A stretch of DNA of 64,000 nt from Liolophura sinensis (GCF_032854445.1 NC_088306.1:16587764-16651763), one strand, 5' to 3'. Shown: positions 33,569 through 46,361, counted from the stretch's first letter. The notes: a model not told the origin generated them from the sequence alone. Translations and numbers: made by a program.

Positions 33569-35047
33569 GTATAAGTGATTTCGCCATACATAAATTTCAC
33601 ATACACGTCCTTCATGCAAACAGTACCTAAACCACTTAAAATGCTGGAAAACCCAATTTGCATGAAAGAAAGCAAAGAGTCTGTCAGTTCTCCTTTTCAA
33701 ATCTGCTGAGCTTCTGCCACAGCAAACATTGCACGCCTGCATGCTAGCATGCCTCGCCAATGGGGAAATCGTAAAACTCCTTGCCTGTCACTAACCAGCC
33801 CAAAGCCATAAACTCTTGTACTGTCCATTATTATGTCATTTATCCGTGTAGGTGTGCTCATTAAAATCCTGTGTAGGACACAAACTGCATTGTTACAGAT
33901 CACTTATCCTCGAGTCTCCCATTCAAAATAGTGCACAAAGTGCAAGACAGTGTCCAGGCTAGCGTAGTTCTATTGCACTATTTAGGGGATAAATGTTGCT
34001 TAAAACACTTTATTCGATTGTTGTTTAACTACTCACAGAAGACTTTCACGCAGTCAGTTGTGAGAAGGGAGAACGGAGTGCCCTGGGTAAACCAGACATT
34101 TGGCAATTTAAGGTCTGGCAGGCCTTAGTGGTAGTCTTCAATGAGTGCGCAAACATGTGTCAACCTTTTATTACCACCAAGGCCCGGAAAACACTTACAG
34201 CAGGAGAATCCCGCAATTCTCTAGTCAGGATTGAACCCAAAGCTTATGGTTATAAGTCACATGTCCCTGTGCCACATCCTATTCCAACATTAGTATACCA
34301 CATATTGTCACGAACACATCCCTGCAGCTGTCTCCATGCGGACATAATTCTGCTAATTTTGGGACACCAACAGCTGGTCCTACAAAGCTCTCAACGCTGC
34401 ATTAACCATGACCTACCATGCTACCATGGAAATGGCACCTGGGCAGTTTGCGACTGCTTTGTAGAACAGTCCGACAGTGCTTTTTTTTTAGTCAATATAC
34501 ATGTATGTGACTAAGAAGAACAATTTTCTTGCTATGTTCTGGCACCCAACACCACAATTTTATAACCATGTGACTGCTTGTATAACTCCTGTACAAAACA
34601 AATTTCTGGTTTTTGAAGTATTCTTCACCAGCAATAATAAATGACAGGAAACTTGCACAGACTTACTTTGTACATTCTTACAAAACAACATTTGCAATGA
34701 TTTTCACCCTTGCAAATAAATCTTTAGCATCTGTACAATCCATTTTTATAGTTTGATCATTTTCCCTCCACACCACAGTGCATAAGCACTGGAGACCACC
34801 ATTTCCATAATGGACCACAAAAACAAAATTAGGTTAACTCAGAAACATAACACAGGAGTAAAGAATTCTCATTTCTGTTGATGATTCAACTGTAAAATTT
34901 ATCACACGCATAAATTTCACAATATACACATGCAATTTGTCGCCATGTCTGCATGCTGTTTTAAGCAGAACCAACAGTGCTACTGGGCGAGAAAGCAGGA
35001 TTTACAACAGTTATCTCCCTTTTAAAAAAGCAGGTCAAAATGTATAA

Positions 35048-35155
35048 TTTAAACCACCCGATTCTTCAATCCTTGGTGAATAAAGTCATTCGGCACTCCT
35101 GACAACATGCCAATCTCTTGAAGGCCTTCCAGCACAGGATGTGTAGGGCCCAATT
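35048..35155 (-). other. Unrecognised minus-strand terminal-exon-like segment
   Basis: The minus strand reads LGPTHPVLEGLQEIGMLSGV then PNDFIHQGLKNRVV and a TAA stop. Composition is protein-like, but no family is recognised and no donor/acceptor chain to neighbouring pieces could be established. It may be the last exon of an unknown gene or a relic. Confidence 0.25.
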
Positions 35156-35667
35156 GATAAAAATTTGTTTTATGTTAGAACCAAGTTGCAAGATGAAATA
35201 TAGTTTTGTTGTTGTCTGTATTATATCAGGATGTACAAGCAGATCTTGAGTTGCAAACATCTGTGTTCGGAATCTGAAATGTAAGAAGAAGTCTGGTCAG
35301 TGTTAGGAAATTCGAAAAATCCTTCTCTTTACTACCTTTAAATACACTTTACAATCTTCCAACAGAGCGTGTATTTGATCAAGATTTATTTCTATATTTG
35401 ATTCCAGCTTTGCACCACACCCGAAACTTTGACTGCTGGCCACTTTTATGGGTGGAGGAAACAATAGTGCCTTGTAATAACCCTTCAACCTATGGCAATG
35501 TCACTAGCAAATTTCCACTCTTGAGACGTACAGACATGCACGCCACATTGATGCAAGTGGCCAACACAAGCCTACGGAAATGCACACATGACCGTTGTTG
35601 ATCGTCTCAATGAACAAATGAAAAACCTCAGCCCCTTTTGTAGAACTGCATTTGCCATATTCTTGTA

Positions 35668-35803
35668 TCTCCTTATTCAAACCCTTCAGCGTCATGTAGG
35701 ACACGAGGCAAGCAGAGAAGATGATCAGTGTAGCACTGTACGCAAACAGATGGACAATCAGACTGGTCACCTGCTATTAGAGAGTGCACAACTTCCATGA
35801 ACA
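35668..35803 (-). other. Exon-like hydrophobic block, copy 1 (duplicated at 17.7 kb)
   Basis: Read on the minus strand, an intron-like end (GCACTCTCTAATAGCAG) is followed by an open segment coding [20 protein letters not shown] then CLVSYMTLKGLNK, which looks like one transmembrane helix. A near-identical block lies at 17665-17798 on the plus strand. I do not recognise the protein. Confidence 0.4.
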
Positions 35804-36164
35804 CAAGCATGGCAAGTCTGTTTAAACAAGGCTGTTTAAAGTAGGGCAGATAAACCACCTACCTTTGGCAAGTTACTGATAAACTTTTCCACATGTGATG
35901 CAACACGCCACACTGACAGGTGTTAAATGCTATCCTGAGGAATTTTTCACTTGTATGACAGTGGTCAAGTTTACCAGGTGAAGGAAACTGAAATAAACCA
36001 CCATTATTGTATTTTGACAATGACTTGAAGCCACCATACTGGCAGAAGACTAGTGTTCTGCACCAACTTTAGCCATTAATGTCTGATTGTCTCCAGGAAC
36101 CCACAAACAGTACACATGTATAAATGCTGTGGGTTATATGTTGTACTTGACCATTTTTTGTTTG

Positions 36165-36440
36165 TATGATGAGTCATCAGGTATGCGTACATGTACTTTG
36201 TCTTCTTGTGGCAGGGCAAGTCCATGCCACCTAAGTGCTGCCACCACTGAAGTATATCGAAGACATCAGACAGGACACCCCACTTAGTCCCATTATACTG
36301 TCACCATGCCAACCAGTCATGTGTTCTTGCTCTAACTTGTGTAAACTGAGCGCCAAGAAAGGCAACAAAAAGTCCCACTTTTGAAGTCTTTGGTATGACC
36401 GGACCAGAGGTTTTCCCGGACTTCAAAGCAGCACGAAAAG
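36165..36440 (-). mobile_element. SINE-B long-core variant, reverse
   Basis: Reverse of the core at 9.9 kb (GGCAAGTCCATGCCACCTAA, then TGCTGCCACCACTGAAGTAT), then GCGCCAAGAAAGGCAACAAA and AAGTCTTTGGTATGACCGGA, the reverse of the SINE-B head region. Confidence 0.75.
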
Positions 36441-36512
36441 TAAGGGCCAGGAATTTCTATCCACGGCTTGTACTGAATGTGGGACTCTTGTTCGTCCGAG
36501 TCACGTACACTC

Positions 36513-36740
36513 TACAGTCGCATACAAACACTCAAGTCACGTACAAGCACTCTCCAGTCACATACAAACACTCAAGTCACGTACAAGCACTCTCCAGTCA
36601 CATACAAGCACTCTCCAGACGCATACAAGCAGTCTCCAGACGCATACAAGCACTCTCCAGTCACGCACAAGCACTCAAGTCAAGCACAAGCACTCTCAAG
36701 TGACATACAAGTACTCAAGTCACATACAAGTACTCTTGAT
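36513..36740. repeat. About 21-bp tandem repeat
   Basis: Units such as CACATACAAGCACTCTCCAG and CACGTACAAGCACTC repeat about ten times, creating overlapping false frames. Confidence 0.88.
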
Positions 36741-36926
36741 TCACATTCAGGTCCCCAATTTCCAAAACTGTTACAGGAGACAATTCGAAGCATATTAATC
36801 CTAAAAACAACCTGTAGTACTGATAATCCCCCCCCCCACCACCACAAAATATCACACAGGTGCATCTGCTCAAAGATCTTTCGACGTCACAAATCACCCA
36901 CCTGTAAATAGCATGTAAAATATCGT

Positions 36927-39900
36927 CTACAGCCTCTCTTCTTTTAGACCGTCTTTGAAGAAGAGCATATACGGTTTGGATGTACCTCCATCATCAACGT
37001 ACTCCAGAAAAGCTACCATACCATCAGGGTCCATTGACTCGCCTGTAACAAAGAGCACAATTTTAGCAGAAGCAAAATGGTGGGCAGCCGGCGCAGCTTT
37101 AGCCAACAGTAAAAATACCTCTGTTCAGAATAACTCATTTTATGCTCCAAGAACTGGCCCTTAATTTCTTAACATTTCATTATCCAGAATAGAAAAAAAA
37201 CTCTACGGACTATTTTTTATGACAGGGTTGGGTTACCCCTAACAAAGGAATTTTATGCATGGCCTTGGAAAGGTGTGGCTTTGATACAAAATGCCACCAA
37301 AAAAGATAGGAACGAACTGACTACACGTGGGAAAAGTTGCCCATTTAGACTTAGGACTTGCAGACTAAAATGTTCAACACCTGTAATTACCTTGAAAGAA
37401 CTGCCAATCGTCAAACTTGGACAATATGAACTGTACAGCTTTTTGTGCACTGCTCTTAAATGATGCATGCTGGTCTTCTGGAAGCTTGGATAAAATTCTG
37501 AAAACAAAAAACATAAAGTACATTCAACATAATTTTGACAACTTGGGCCACTTTCATGGAACATCATGAGCCTGAGGCCACATTCATGAAGCTCACTTAG
37601 CTTAGATTGCCCTTTACTACCATCATAACGCATGTTGTAGAGATATAAAGTGCACGTAGCTAAGGTCAACTTAACACTAAGTACGCTTCATGAAACCGGC
37701 CGCTGGTCTATCCAAAGAAATCACTATCTCGAGGCCCTGAACTTGATAGCTATATTCACCATGACTGTAAGTATTGCCATCAACCTGTAGCATCAACTCT
37801 CCAAACAGGAGACATACAAGACATCACATTAAAATATTATCTCAATTCTTACACTGATAATTTACATTTGTATTTATTGAAGCTGACAAACATCCAGGTA
37901 CAAATAATTTTGGACAAATGCTGTTTGCTTCTCACTTTATTTAAAGTAGGAATCAACTTTTCATATCGTAGAATTCAAGAACCTTTCTTACTGGTCTTTA
38001 GAGGCATACTGAAGTTTGACAGACTAACATCACAAGCTTGTATATGGATAAACAAGTTCTAATCTATTTTTACTGACGTTTCAATGTACATTCTAACAAC
38101 GTAATAAAGCATGTGAAGATACATAATTATATCCAAGACGTATAGAGAAATGCAGAGAAAACACCTAATCATAGAGTACAGTATAAGGTATATTATAGGA
38201 ACACGTATTGTGAAAAAAAAGAGGAAGCTGCACAAAACAGAAGCATGATACCAGCACTAAAATACGCTAATAGACAAACTAAGACTTGATATCGATGTAG
38301 ATTGTACATCGAAACATCGTCATAATAAATCTGACGTTGCTATCCATATACATGCTTTGTGAGGTTAACCTTTCTTATGTAGTGTGAAACATTCATGGGC
38401 CTTCCACGGCCAATATTTCTCCTTTTCACATGAACAGACTAAAAGCTTTTATCTGAGAGGCAAAAAAAAAAACTTTCGGTAAGTTAATTTTTGTTCATTT
38501 GATTGATGGTTTACGCTGAACTCAAGAATATTTCACTTATACGACAGCGAACAGCATTATAGTGGGAGAAAAACGAGCAGAGCCCAGGGAAAACCAATGA
38601 CCATCTGCAGGTTAGCTGACAGACCTCATTACGTAGGGCTGGACAAGCAGCCAGCCCGAGCCAGACTTGAACTCACAGCCTCCGCATTGTTGAGAGGCGC
38701 CTGGGTCATCGCGCCGCGCTGGTACGCTTACCACCTTGGCCACAAACACTTTAGGTCACTTTCATGAATTAAAAGCTTAATGTGCAGAAAGGCCACAGTA
38801 ACGAGATAGATAACCTTTAAATGTCAACACTGTAACACTATCTTATGTAGTCAATCAATGAGTGGCTTAATTACCGGCAAACAACCAACCTGACGTAATG
38901 TTTCACAATCTCAAATATACTTGTATTTAGAAATTCTGGTGTCCAGGCAATCTATCTGGTCTTGACCTCCAAAACCCTGGTTTTTCATTTTACCTTTCTT
39001 ATTTAAAGACAGATTACATGCCCTTATGACCTGTAGATTTTGCATTCTCCACGACCAGTGCCCTTTTAATCCATCACTGGATATCTAGTCATTATATATA
39101 TGTATATCTATATTTCTAATGTTTTTCCTCTTTGACAAGATTCGATTTAGAGCTCACAATTACTCACTTTTTCATGTATGCAGCGATATAAGTTTTTGTA
39201 GGATTTTTTTGTAAAGGATGTCTCTACTAGTCTGTTAGCTACGACAATGTCTACCCCTGAGACAGCGTTTGTGTCGCATTCATCGCCCAGTTCCTCGGCA
39301 GATGGGTTCGCTCCGAACGCCCTCTCAATCTAGGACCGTCTTCTCTGATGTCAACTGTAAAAAAAAATTTACAAAAAACACTTATCCCTAGCATCACAGG
39401 TCCATTCAATATAGCTATACATCTTCCTAACTACAAGGAATGGATGATTAGGGGCGAATGCCTTGTCAGTAATATTTCCAGCCAAGCTCAAGCCAAGGTG
39501 GCTCATAGGGAACAAGGCTATCAACCACATTTTGCAAAGCAGTCTGTCACATGATTAATGCAGGTCGCTGTGCTGGAGGAAAACCTTTAACCTACATGTG
39601 TAGCAGTCCTGGGAACAAAACAAAACCGAGCCAACCTAGCACACCACGATGGGTTTACTCCAGAGCAGAAACATTAAAGGCCATCATCAAAAAATAACGT
39701 AGGTCAATAGGGAAATATTCCAGCCAATGAACAAAAAAAACAGGAATTTCAAACAAATTAACAATGAGGAGAGAAAACAAAAGCAATTCCTTCAAAATTG
39801 AAACAAACTTTTGAGTAGAGTCCTCTCTTGGACAGTCGCTCGGGTTACCCACAACAAACATTTTCAAGGATGGCCCATAAGGTCTTAGAGAACAACAAAG

Positions 39901-42732
39901 ACATTAAAGCCTTCAAGATTTAAAGGTTTAAAAATTGAGGAACTTAATCGCACCATAAACAGATTCAGGGTGATTGCAGCAGCAAAAACAATTGAGGAAC
40001 TCCCATATGACAAGAGGCTCTTGGAATTCAAACACAGGTCTAGCTTTTGTGCACCAGTTTTTAAGTCATCCACTGATCCAGTTTAACAAATACAAAGTCT
40101 GATTAAAAGCAAATAAATCAGTTTAACAACCACTCGGTTCAACAAACGGCGTGTAACTACCAACAAGTGTTTCGTAACAACCAACCAGTCAGCTTAACAA
40201 CCTAGAGTTCATTTAACAACCAATAAGTTTATTTAACAACCAACAAGTCTGTTTGGACAACAAATGAGCCCATTTAACAACATACCTTGCCGTAGACTTT
40301 GTAAAACTGATCCATGATCTCCATCTTGTATGCATCCGTGAACATTTCATCACCTTAATAAGCAAAAAAAAAAAAAAAAACCAGACTGCTTATGAATGAT
40401 TAAATGGCTTACAAATAGTGTTTCTTAGTCTTGCAAGCAGAGTAAAGAAAAAAAGAAAAAAATGAAAAAATACAAAAATAACCACATGATATGCTCGCTT
40501 TCTCTTGAAGTACCATGTTGTAATTTGACCCATTTACGGCCTCAAAAAAAAAAGGGCCACTACAGAAATAGCATCATCACACTGTATGAGCTGCTTGTAC
40601 CTGCTTGGACATCCTAATATTCCAATGGCAAAGGGATGGGAAAGAGAAGAGCAAGTCTTGTTAAAATTCTGCAGAAATCTCTTACGACCCACAGAATTTG
40701 TTAAGTTAGTGGCTACAGATAAAAAAACAGCGTAAATACGACGCTCTTCGTTCTAGTCTGTCACGCAACAATGTCATATGAGCGATTTGCAAGTCAGATC
40801 CTGAGCCAGGTTGCCTCTACCACTACACCATTCAAGTTAATGTGCAGGAAAGTGGTTTTTAGACAGGTGAACATGGTAAGGCAGACCATCAAATTTGGAG
40901 CGAACGAAATGATCGTATTCAAAAAAGTTGTATCAGCTGTTAGAGCTACCTCTTCTCAGGTTGTTTTAATACTTGTCTGTTTGCAAAGAACAAGCACTAA
41001 TACAACTGAACGAATGCCATCATTTGGTGCTGCAAAGTGAACTTGAACTTATGCCATTATCCACTAAATGCAGTCACCAGCTTTCCGTTCTGTCCAAATT
41101 TCGCTGAGGTCCGCTCTCCATTCATAGGGGCAATACAACTGCGCTGTCTCCTGTCCTTTGTGCCATCAAGTCTAGGGCCCAGTCTACTAAGCACCTATTA
41201 ACTTTAGTAACTCGTGAGAAGGCTTCCATGTTAAAACAAAATATCAGAACTTTTTGGCTAAGAAAGTACTATTTGAATTTCAGCCATAATGACCCGCTGT
41301 GAGAAGGCACACTATATGTCTCCTACGTTATGTACACAACACGTGCTAGTTGGTGGCATTCGTCAGTAATGTATTGTGTTCTTGGTGAGCTAACGGTAGG
41401 CAGAGAAAGGGGGCATTAAATTTGAGTTGAATTTAAACTTTCAGTAGTCAGCATCTTTCCATTAGCTGGTCATCAGTGACATTCCCTTGTGTCAATGGTT
41501 ATGTCATTTCAGCCGGTGGACAAAACCATTTTATCAGAAAGGGATGGTGAGGGCTCCATAAATCAGTTGGATATTACACGCCCTACAAATTGTTGGTCTG
41601 GCCTTGAAACCCCTGTGATTCTCAGTATGTATGACTAACAGTGGCTTCCTGATCATCCCTGATCAGTGCTAATCATCGTTCATTACAGTTACAGTAAATA
41701 AAAGGAAAAAATCTGCCATGAAGTACTTTAGAAGACTTTAATAGCCACATGTTCAAGTAACCAGTTAGTGCAAACCATCCAAGGCTTAAAGCCCATAACC
41801 AATTTTTTTAGTTACGCCAACCTCCCAAACTTCATGGCCTGTAAGGGCTGAATGCTCATGTTGCAAGCTTTTCTCACGTGGACAACACCTGAAAAGGGTA
41901 TCCTCCATATTTGGGCAGCCTCATTCTCGGGAGCATGAATGAATTGACGTAGTGATGTAGAAAGTTACACATAAATAAGTCTATACAATAGCCCACGTTC
42001 CTTGAAGAATGGCCAGAGGGCATATCTCGGGGTGTACAAAGGAGAAAGTAAGTTTCGCCATTAAGCTCTTCTCGGAGGAGGGTTCCTGTTCGGCAAGTTT
42101 TCAATTCACCATCTCCATGACGAGAGTGCGAGATCAATGAATGATTAACGTTTAATGTCACACTGGCAATATTTTCAGCCTGGTTCTGGTGAGGGAGTGA
42201 AATGAAAACTCAGAAACTAGCCTACAGAACCTTCAGAGAGAGAAGCGGAATATATTTCTAATTTCTACAGTTGTACCGTAACAAAATATTTTCAATCACA
42301 ATTACGTTGACAATTATCCTTGACTGAGCAACCTAAATCTTTGTTAAAGGCCCCAACAATAAATCAATATTACTTCGTGTCGTTAAGGAATACAAAATTG
42401 GCTTGGCAAAACAGATTGGCTTTATTAACTTTATTTTAACTGAACGTTCAATTATTTATTACGCACAACTAAAACCTAGCAAACTACATGCACATAAAGT
42501 CAATCTCATCATTGATTTAACACAGCCATAGATTCATGCGATCTGTTGTAAGTGTATACGTCACAGTGGTATTCATTTAAGTCACCGGTTGTAAAACGTG
42601 GGTATATTCGCCGTGAAATAAAGTGATCTGTAAGTTTCTGCTTTCATCTGGTTGGCTCAAAATCGTACATTTCGGTAAGCTTACATGTTCAGTTGCTTTC
42701 TTACCTGACGCAATGTCTTTGAAAATAATCAT
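36927..42732 (-). CDS. TPT1: Translationally controlled tumor protein (TCTP)
   Basis: Abundant conserved cytoplasmic protein of about 170 residues, linked to growth control, microtubules and calcium binding. Five minus-strand exons: 42732-42705 (MIIFKDIAS), 40353-40286 (GDEMFTDAYKMEIMDQFY), 39354-39168, 37497-37391 (FILSKFDDWQFFQ), 37042-36927 (GESMDPDGMVAFLEYV ... YMLFFKDGL ... TAG). TCTP signature 1 appears as GANPSAEELGDE and signature 2 as ETSFTKKSYKTYIAAYMK, both in exon 3. Exon phases join correctly elsewhere, but exon 3 needs two frame changes: one near the GTCCTAGATTGAG stretch and one at an A5 run just after the SYK codons. The coding sum is 506 bases, 2 more than the expected multiple of three. 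The gene has normal introns and a full set of exons, so consensus error is more likely than pseudogene status. It lies tandem to and downstream of CMC4. Confidence 0.92.
37541..37705. mobile_element. Element F copy in TPT1 intron
   Basis: CATTCATGAAGCTCACTTAG and ACTAAGTACGCTTCATGAAA form inverted parts as in the 48.1-kb copies. Confidence 0.6.
38488..38750 (-). mobile_element. SINE-A copy in TPT1 intron
   Basis: Reverse orientation with AAGAATATTTCACTTATACG near its 3' end and a diverged tRNA-like head (CGCTGGTACGCTTACCACCT) near 38740. Confidence 0.87.
40080..40282. repeat. Degenerate TTTAACAACCAA tandem region in TPT1 intron
   Basis: TTTAACAACCAA-like motifs recur every 22-30 bases before TPT1 exon 2. 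Confidence 0.6.
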
Positions 42733-42800
42733 GTTGGTTGATGGTGGCGGATATGTCTCTGTATCCGAAGTTCGTCCTCACCACGAAGCAACACCGTGTC

Positions 42801-42811
42801 GTAAAAGGAAG
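42801..42811 (-). promoter_or_regulatory. TPT1: Candidate 5'TOP transcription start of TPT1
   Basis: On the minus strand CTTCCTTTTAC lies about 70-80 bases upstream of the TPT1 ATG, in the leader where vertebrate TPT1 mRNA begins with a 5'TOP pyrimidine tract. A C followed by a pyrimidine run fits the TOP rule, which couples translation to mTOR signalling. Start-site use is inferred from sequence only. Confidence 0.45.
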
Positions 42812-43636
42812 TGCTTCAATGTTGATCATGCGTGAATCACTTCGCATCCGTCACATTATGGGGCCGTCTCTAAATATTAAAACTAACGCAACAATTTGTG
42901 CCGATATAACCACAGAGTTTAAAGAAACCATTCTCTTATTTGATCTCTTTCATGAAAACACAATAAAAACCCTTAGACACAAGTACCGTTTGGGCAAACT
43001 GTGGAAGTGTATTTTTCGACAATAACTTTCGGTTATATGGTCCCTTACAAAAAATTCCACCTAGAGTTACTTCCCTTATTCTACAGCTGTTGCCCAGTAA
43101 ATCCTAAATAAAACAGTTGGTGTGTTCTTTTAATCAATAGTGACACCTGTTTCAGGTGTGTTAAAAAACAAGGACATACATGAAAAGTGTTACTGTATTT
43201 GAACTGGAACAAATCTTTCTAATCCATTCTTTGAGATAATTATCCAGTAATTTGTGAAAGTGACAATTTGTAAAATTTGATAAATTAAAAACATCTTGAA
43301 GGGTTTACATTTTTATTAATATCCTCAGTGATAGAAGCAAAGCTACATTATAGGCATAGAGTCTGATAAACACAGTGATGGTCATCACTAACAGAACTGT
43401 ATTTGCTGTAAAAACTATAATTAAAGTCCATCTAAAATGAAAAATAAATCACCACTATAGAAAGTCTACCCGTTTGTCAGACATGCTAAAATACACATTC
43501 AGGTAATCAGATATTTTGTCCATAGTCTCAGGTTCTCAACTTGTTCTATTGGTGCCAGGCAGCCTTGAAAATTCCTGTATTATTAAATCATTCAGATGCT
43601 GCATTTTACAGTCTCAGCGAAGCTTTCCATGTGACA

Positions 43637-45493
43637 TCAAGACTTCTCCATTTCTGACTTAGATTTCTTTTTTTCGGCAAAGAATCCCGAACAGCAGACA
43701 GAATCTTCTGTCCCCAGTCTCTCACAGCACTGCCTCATGGCCTCTACAATTCCATCACATAGATGTTGTTGGTACTTGTTAGCTGTGAACAATCAATCCA
43801 AGAATATGTGGGTTTGTGTCTACTTTCTTTTGTAGATGAACATAGAGCTGTACAGAATGTTGCTAAATGTCTTTCCAAATCATGACACAAAGGAATATAG
43901 AACTGTTGCTGATTGGCTGACGTGAAAGACAGGCTAAGAGATGGCTAACCTAAATTTCAGGTACTGCACAATTATTTGAGCATAATCAATCACAGCTTTA
44001 ACCCATGAAATCCTATCTCCACTGTCTGCCAATTAGCATAGACTATGTAACTCTTTTTCACCTTCAGAGGCAGTTCTGCTGATTTAAAATTCTGTCATGT
44101 TCACAGAACAAACAGATTCTGAATAGACTTGTTATTTTAAGGAAAGTTAAAACTTAAAATTGGTAACAAGGCTACCAAAGAGCTCGTCTGTATGAGTCAC
44201 ATGAAAGCAAAAGCTTCAGCTCAATGAACAAAGCACTGAAATCTTGAATTTGGTAATTTACAGTACCCGTAATCAATATGCTCACACAGCATCGGCCATA
44301 GAACATCCCCCTTGTGTCACTGTGCTTTACGTGCAAGAAAAACTTCAGGTCAATACATACAATACTTTTTAAGATACCACACCTAACATTTTATTTAACA
44401 GTTAATCTAACACATAATACACCAAGTAAGGAATTCAATAATTTGCAGTATTCAACCAATCAACGATTGAATACCCCCTTGCGCTATTACGCTCTACATG
44501 TGTGCAAACCCTGAGCTCAACACACCACCCCTAATATTCTGTTTAACATTGATTCTAATACATAAGAGACTAAGTAAGGAATTCAATAATTTGCGGTACT
44601 TAATATGTACACACCGAATCAACAATGGAAGCTCCCGCTCATGCTATACTGTTCTACATTTGTGCAAATCCTGAGCTCAATACATGCAGTACTTTATCAG
44701 ATAACATCTCTAACATTTTGTTTGACATTGCTTTCTTTATTATCAGACGCCGCAGCTGATGTTCAGGGTACGACATAAGCTATGCCTGTACTTCATACAG
44801 GCAAGATAAAAAGGTAAAGAAATAAACATCCTGTGAAAGACCTGCATTACAAGGAAACTGTTGTCAAACATTCAACACTTATCATGTCAGGGCAATGCAT
44901 TTCCTAAATACTGAAATAAAAGCACAATATCAATCAGCACAAGGTGTCTTTGCAGAAACCCTGTGATTGACAGCTGTCGTCACTGTCATATACAAATATC
45001 TGCTATCTCTGAAGGAATTGCATGTGAATCCTTCCAGTGATAAAATATACATGCTGCATGAGGGAAAAGATAATAATTATATATTTATTCAAAAAGATAT
45101 TTGAATAATATACAAGAAATAGTTCTTCTCCAACAGAATGGCAAGGAGAAAAAACAAACAATACACAGAAAAAAAATATGACTTACAGAGCTACTTAGTT
45201 ACAATTAAAAGAAACGAAAAAGAAGTGGAAACATGTACATGTAGCACTGCAAACTGCAACCCACAAAAGTGTCATGTCTTGGAAGCCTTCCCTGGAAAAC
45301 TTGAAAAAACAGCTAAATGTGACTGTAAATCCCTTGTACTAAAGTGAGCCTAGTCTTCCTTTGTATAAACTTCAGTGAAAGTCTGCAGACAATATCTATC
45401 TATCTATCTATCTATATATTACATACCTTGTAAACATTTCTGTATCTGACAGGCTTCCTTCTTACAGGGCTCGGTCTTTGGAGATTTTGACAT
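43637..45493 (-). CDS. CMC4: CMC4, twin-CX9C mitochondrial intermembrane-space protein
   Basis: A 70-residue protein from two coding exons, 45493-45427 (MSKSPKTEPCKKEACQIQKC) and 43782-43637 (YQQHLCDGIVEAMRQCC, then SVCCSGF, then a lysine/serine tail and TGA). The twin CX9C motif is complete: Cys10-x9-Cys20 and Cys31-x9-Cys41, with extra Cys15, Cys42, Cys52 and Cys53 as in human CMC4 (8 kDa, MTCP1 neighbour). Family members fold in the intermembrane space by MIA40-dependent disulfide formation. The ATG is the first codon after a splice acceptor (TTTCAG), so at least one noncoding 5' exon lies upstream, toward 45.5-47 kb. The 1.6-kb intron carries a ~165-bp tandem repeat and a MITE-like element. 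No frame damage. Confidence 0.92.
43885..44060. mobile_element. MITE-like element E, diverged
   Basis: TTGCTGATTGGCTGACGTGA, GATGGCTAACCTAAATTTCA and TATCTCCACTGTCTGCCAAT follow the order of the 9.14-kb copy. In the CMC4 intron. Confidence 0.5.
44160..44725 (-). repeat. Dispersed repeat D with ~165-bp tandem units in CMC4 intron
   Basis: The unit recurs about three times; landmarks GTGCAAGAAAAACTTCAG, GTGCAAACCCTGAGCTCA and GTGCAAATCCTGAGCTCA are spaced about 165 bases apart. CAAGTAAGGAATTCAATAAT or a close form recurs. Confidence 0.65.
45396..45418. repeat. (CTAT)n microsatellite
   Basis: Five to six CTAT units just 3' (minus strand) of the CMC4 first coding exon. Confidence 0.85.
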
Positions 45494-46361
45494 CTGAAAC
45501 CATATCAACATTGTGAAATTAATACCATAACATTTGACGTTTTTGGGGATGGACGAAAAAAACAGACCTTTCTAAATTGTCAATCAAGACCATGCATTTT
45601 GACCAATCATAATCAATATTGTTGCCAGTGGGTCAACCGGATGTCCTACACACTCGTTACAAATGTTCGTGACATCACAATGGCTTTCGCAGGGAATGGA
45701 ATGAAAAGTAATGTTGTCAGAAGAAGGTTGGTGGGGGCATTTAATGTGGTGGCTCCATCCATACGATGGATAACTAATAAATTTGGGTATGAAAGCACGA
45801 ATACTGTCAAGTTCACCAAATCAAAGCTAATCATCTTACAGCAGAAAAGAGCAAAAAATCCATATTTGGCAATTAAACAATAACAAACTGTTAACAAGAC
45901 CCAAATAATATACCATCTGACCCAACAGATGAAATAAACAAAGAAGAAACTTTCACCACAAAATGAAACAAAGAATATATACCAGAAAGACTGATAAATA
46001 AAACAAAATAATTAATTGCAAATTTTATTCTAAATCCAAGTTTTCTTTGATTGTTGCATAATTAGCAATGATGGTCAATGGTTCACGTATTGTTTGTTTT
46101 TTTAACATTACATTTGCTTAATTTCCAGCCAAACATTATCATATACTAGTATTGGTTCTTTCTGCAGGTGTGGCAGTTTTCACGCCAGCTTGGTCTGACA
46201 AAATACTGCAGTCTCCTGTCCAAACTGTAGGCATTATCACATGAAAAGCCATTCTCAGTTCCCTGCATGTAAATGTGTAGACCAAAATGCTTCAGTTTAA
46301 CACTTAAAATAGACTAACAATCTGATTCATTGCTTTGATGTCTGTTAATTAATCCACTATT

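Larger units (their letters stand above)
33580..36900. other. Unassigned interval with minus-strand exon-like pieces
   Basis: Between the 44-bp minisatellite and the TPT1 stop. It contains the block at 35668-35803, the segment at 35048-35155, further minus-strand open pieces at 33697-33903 and 35303-35488 without recognised homology, a reverse SINE-B copy at 36165-36440 and a ~21-bp tandem repeat at 36513-36740. The 3' UTR of TPT1 must also end here. No gene model is supported. Confidence 0.3.

Noticed and set aside
36395-36911. Overlapping 102- and 144-residue open frames
   Set aside because: Produced by the ~21-bp tandem repeat.
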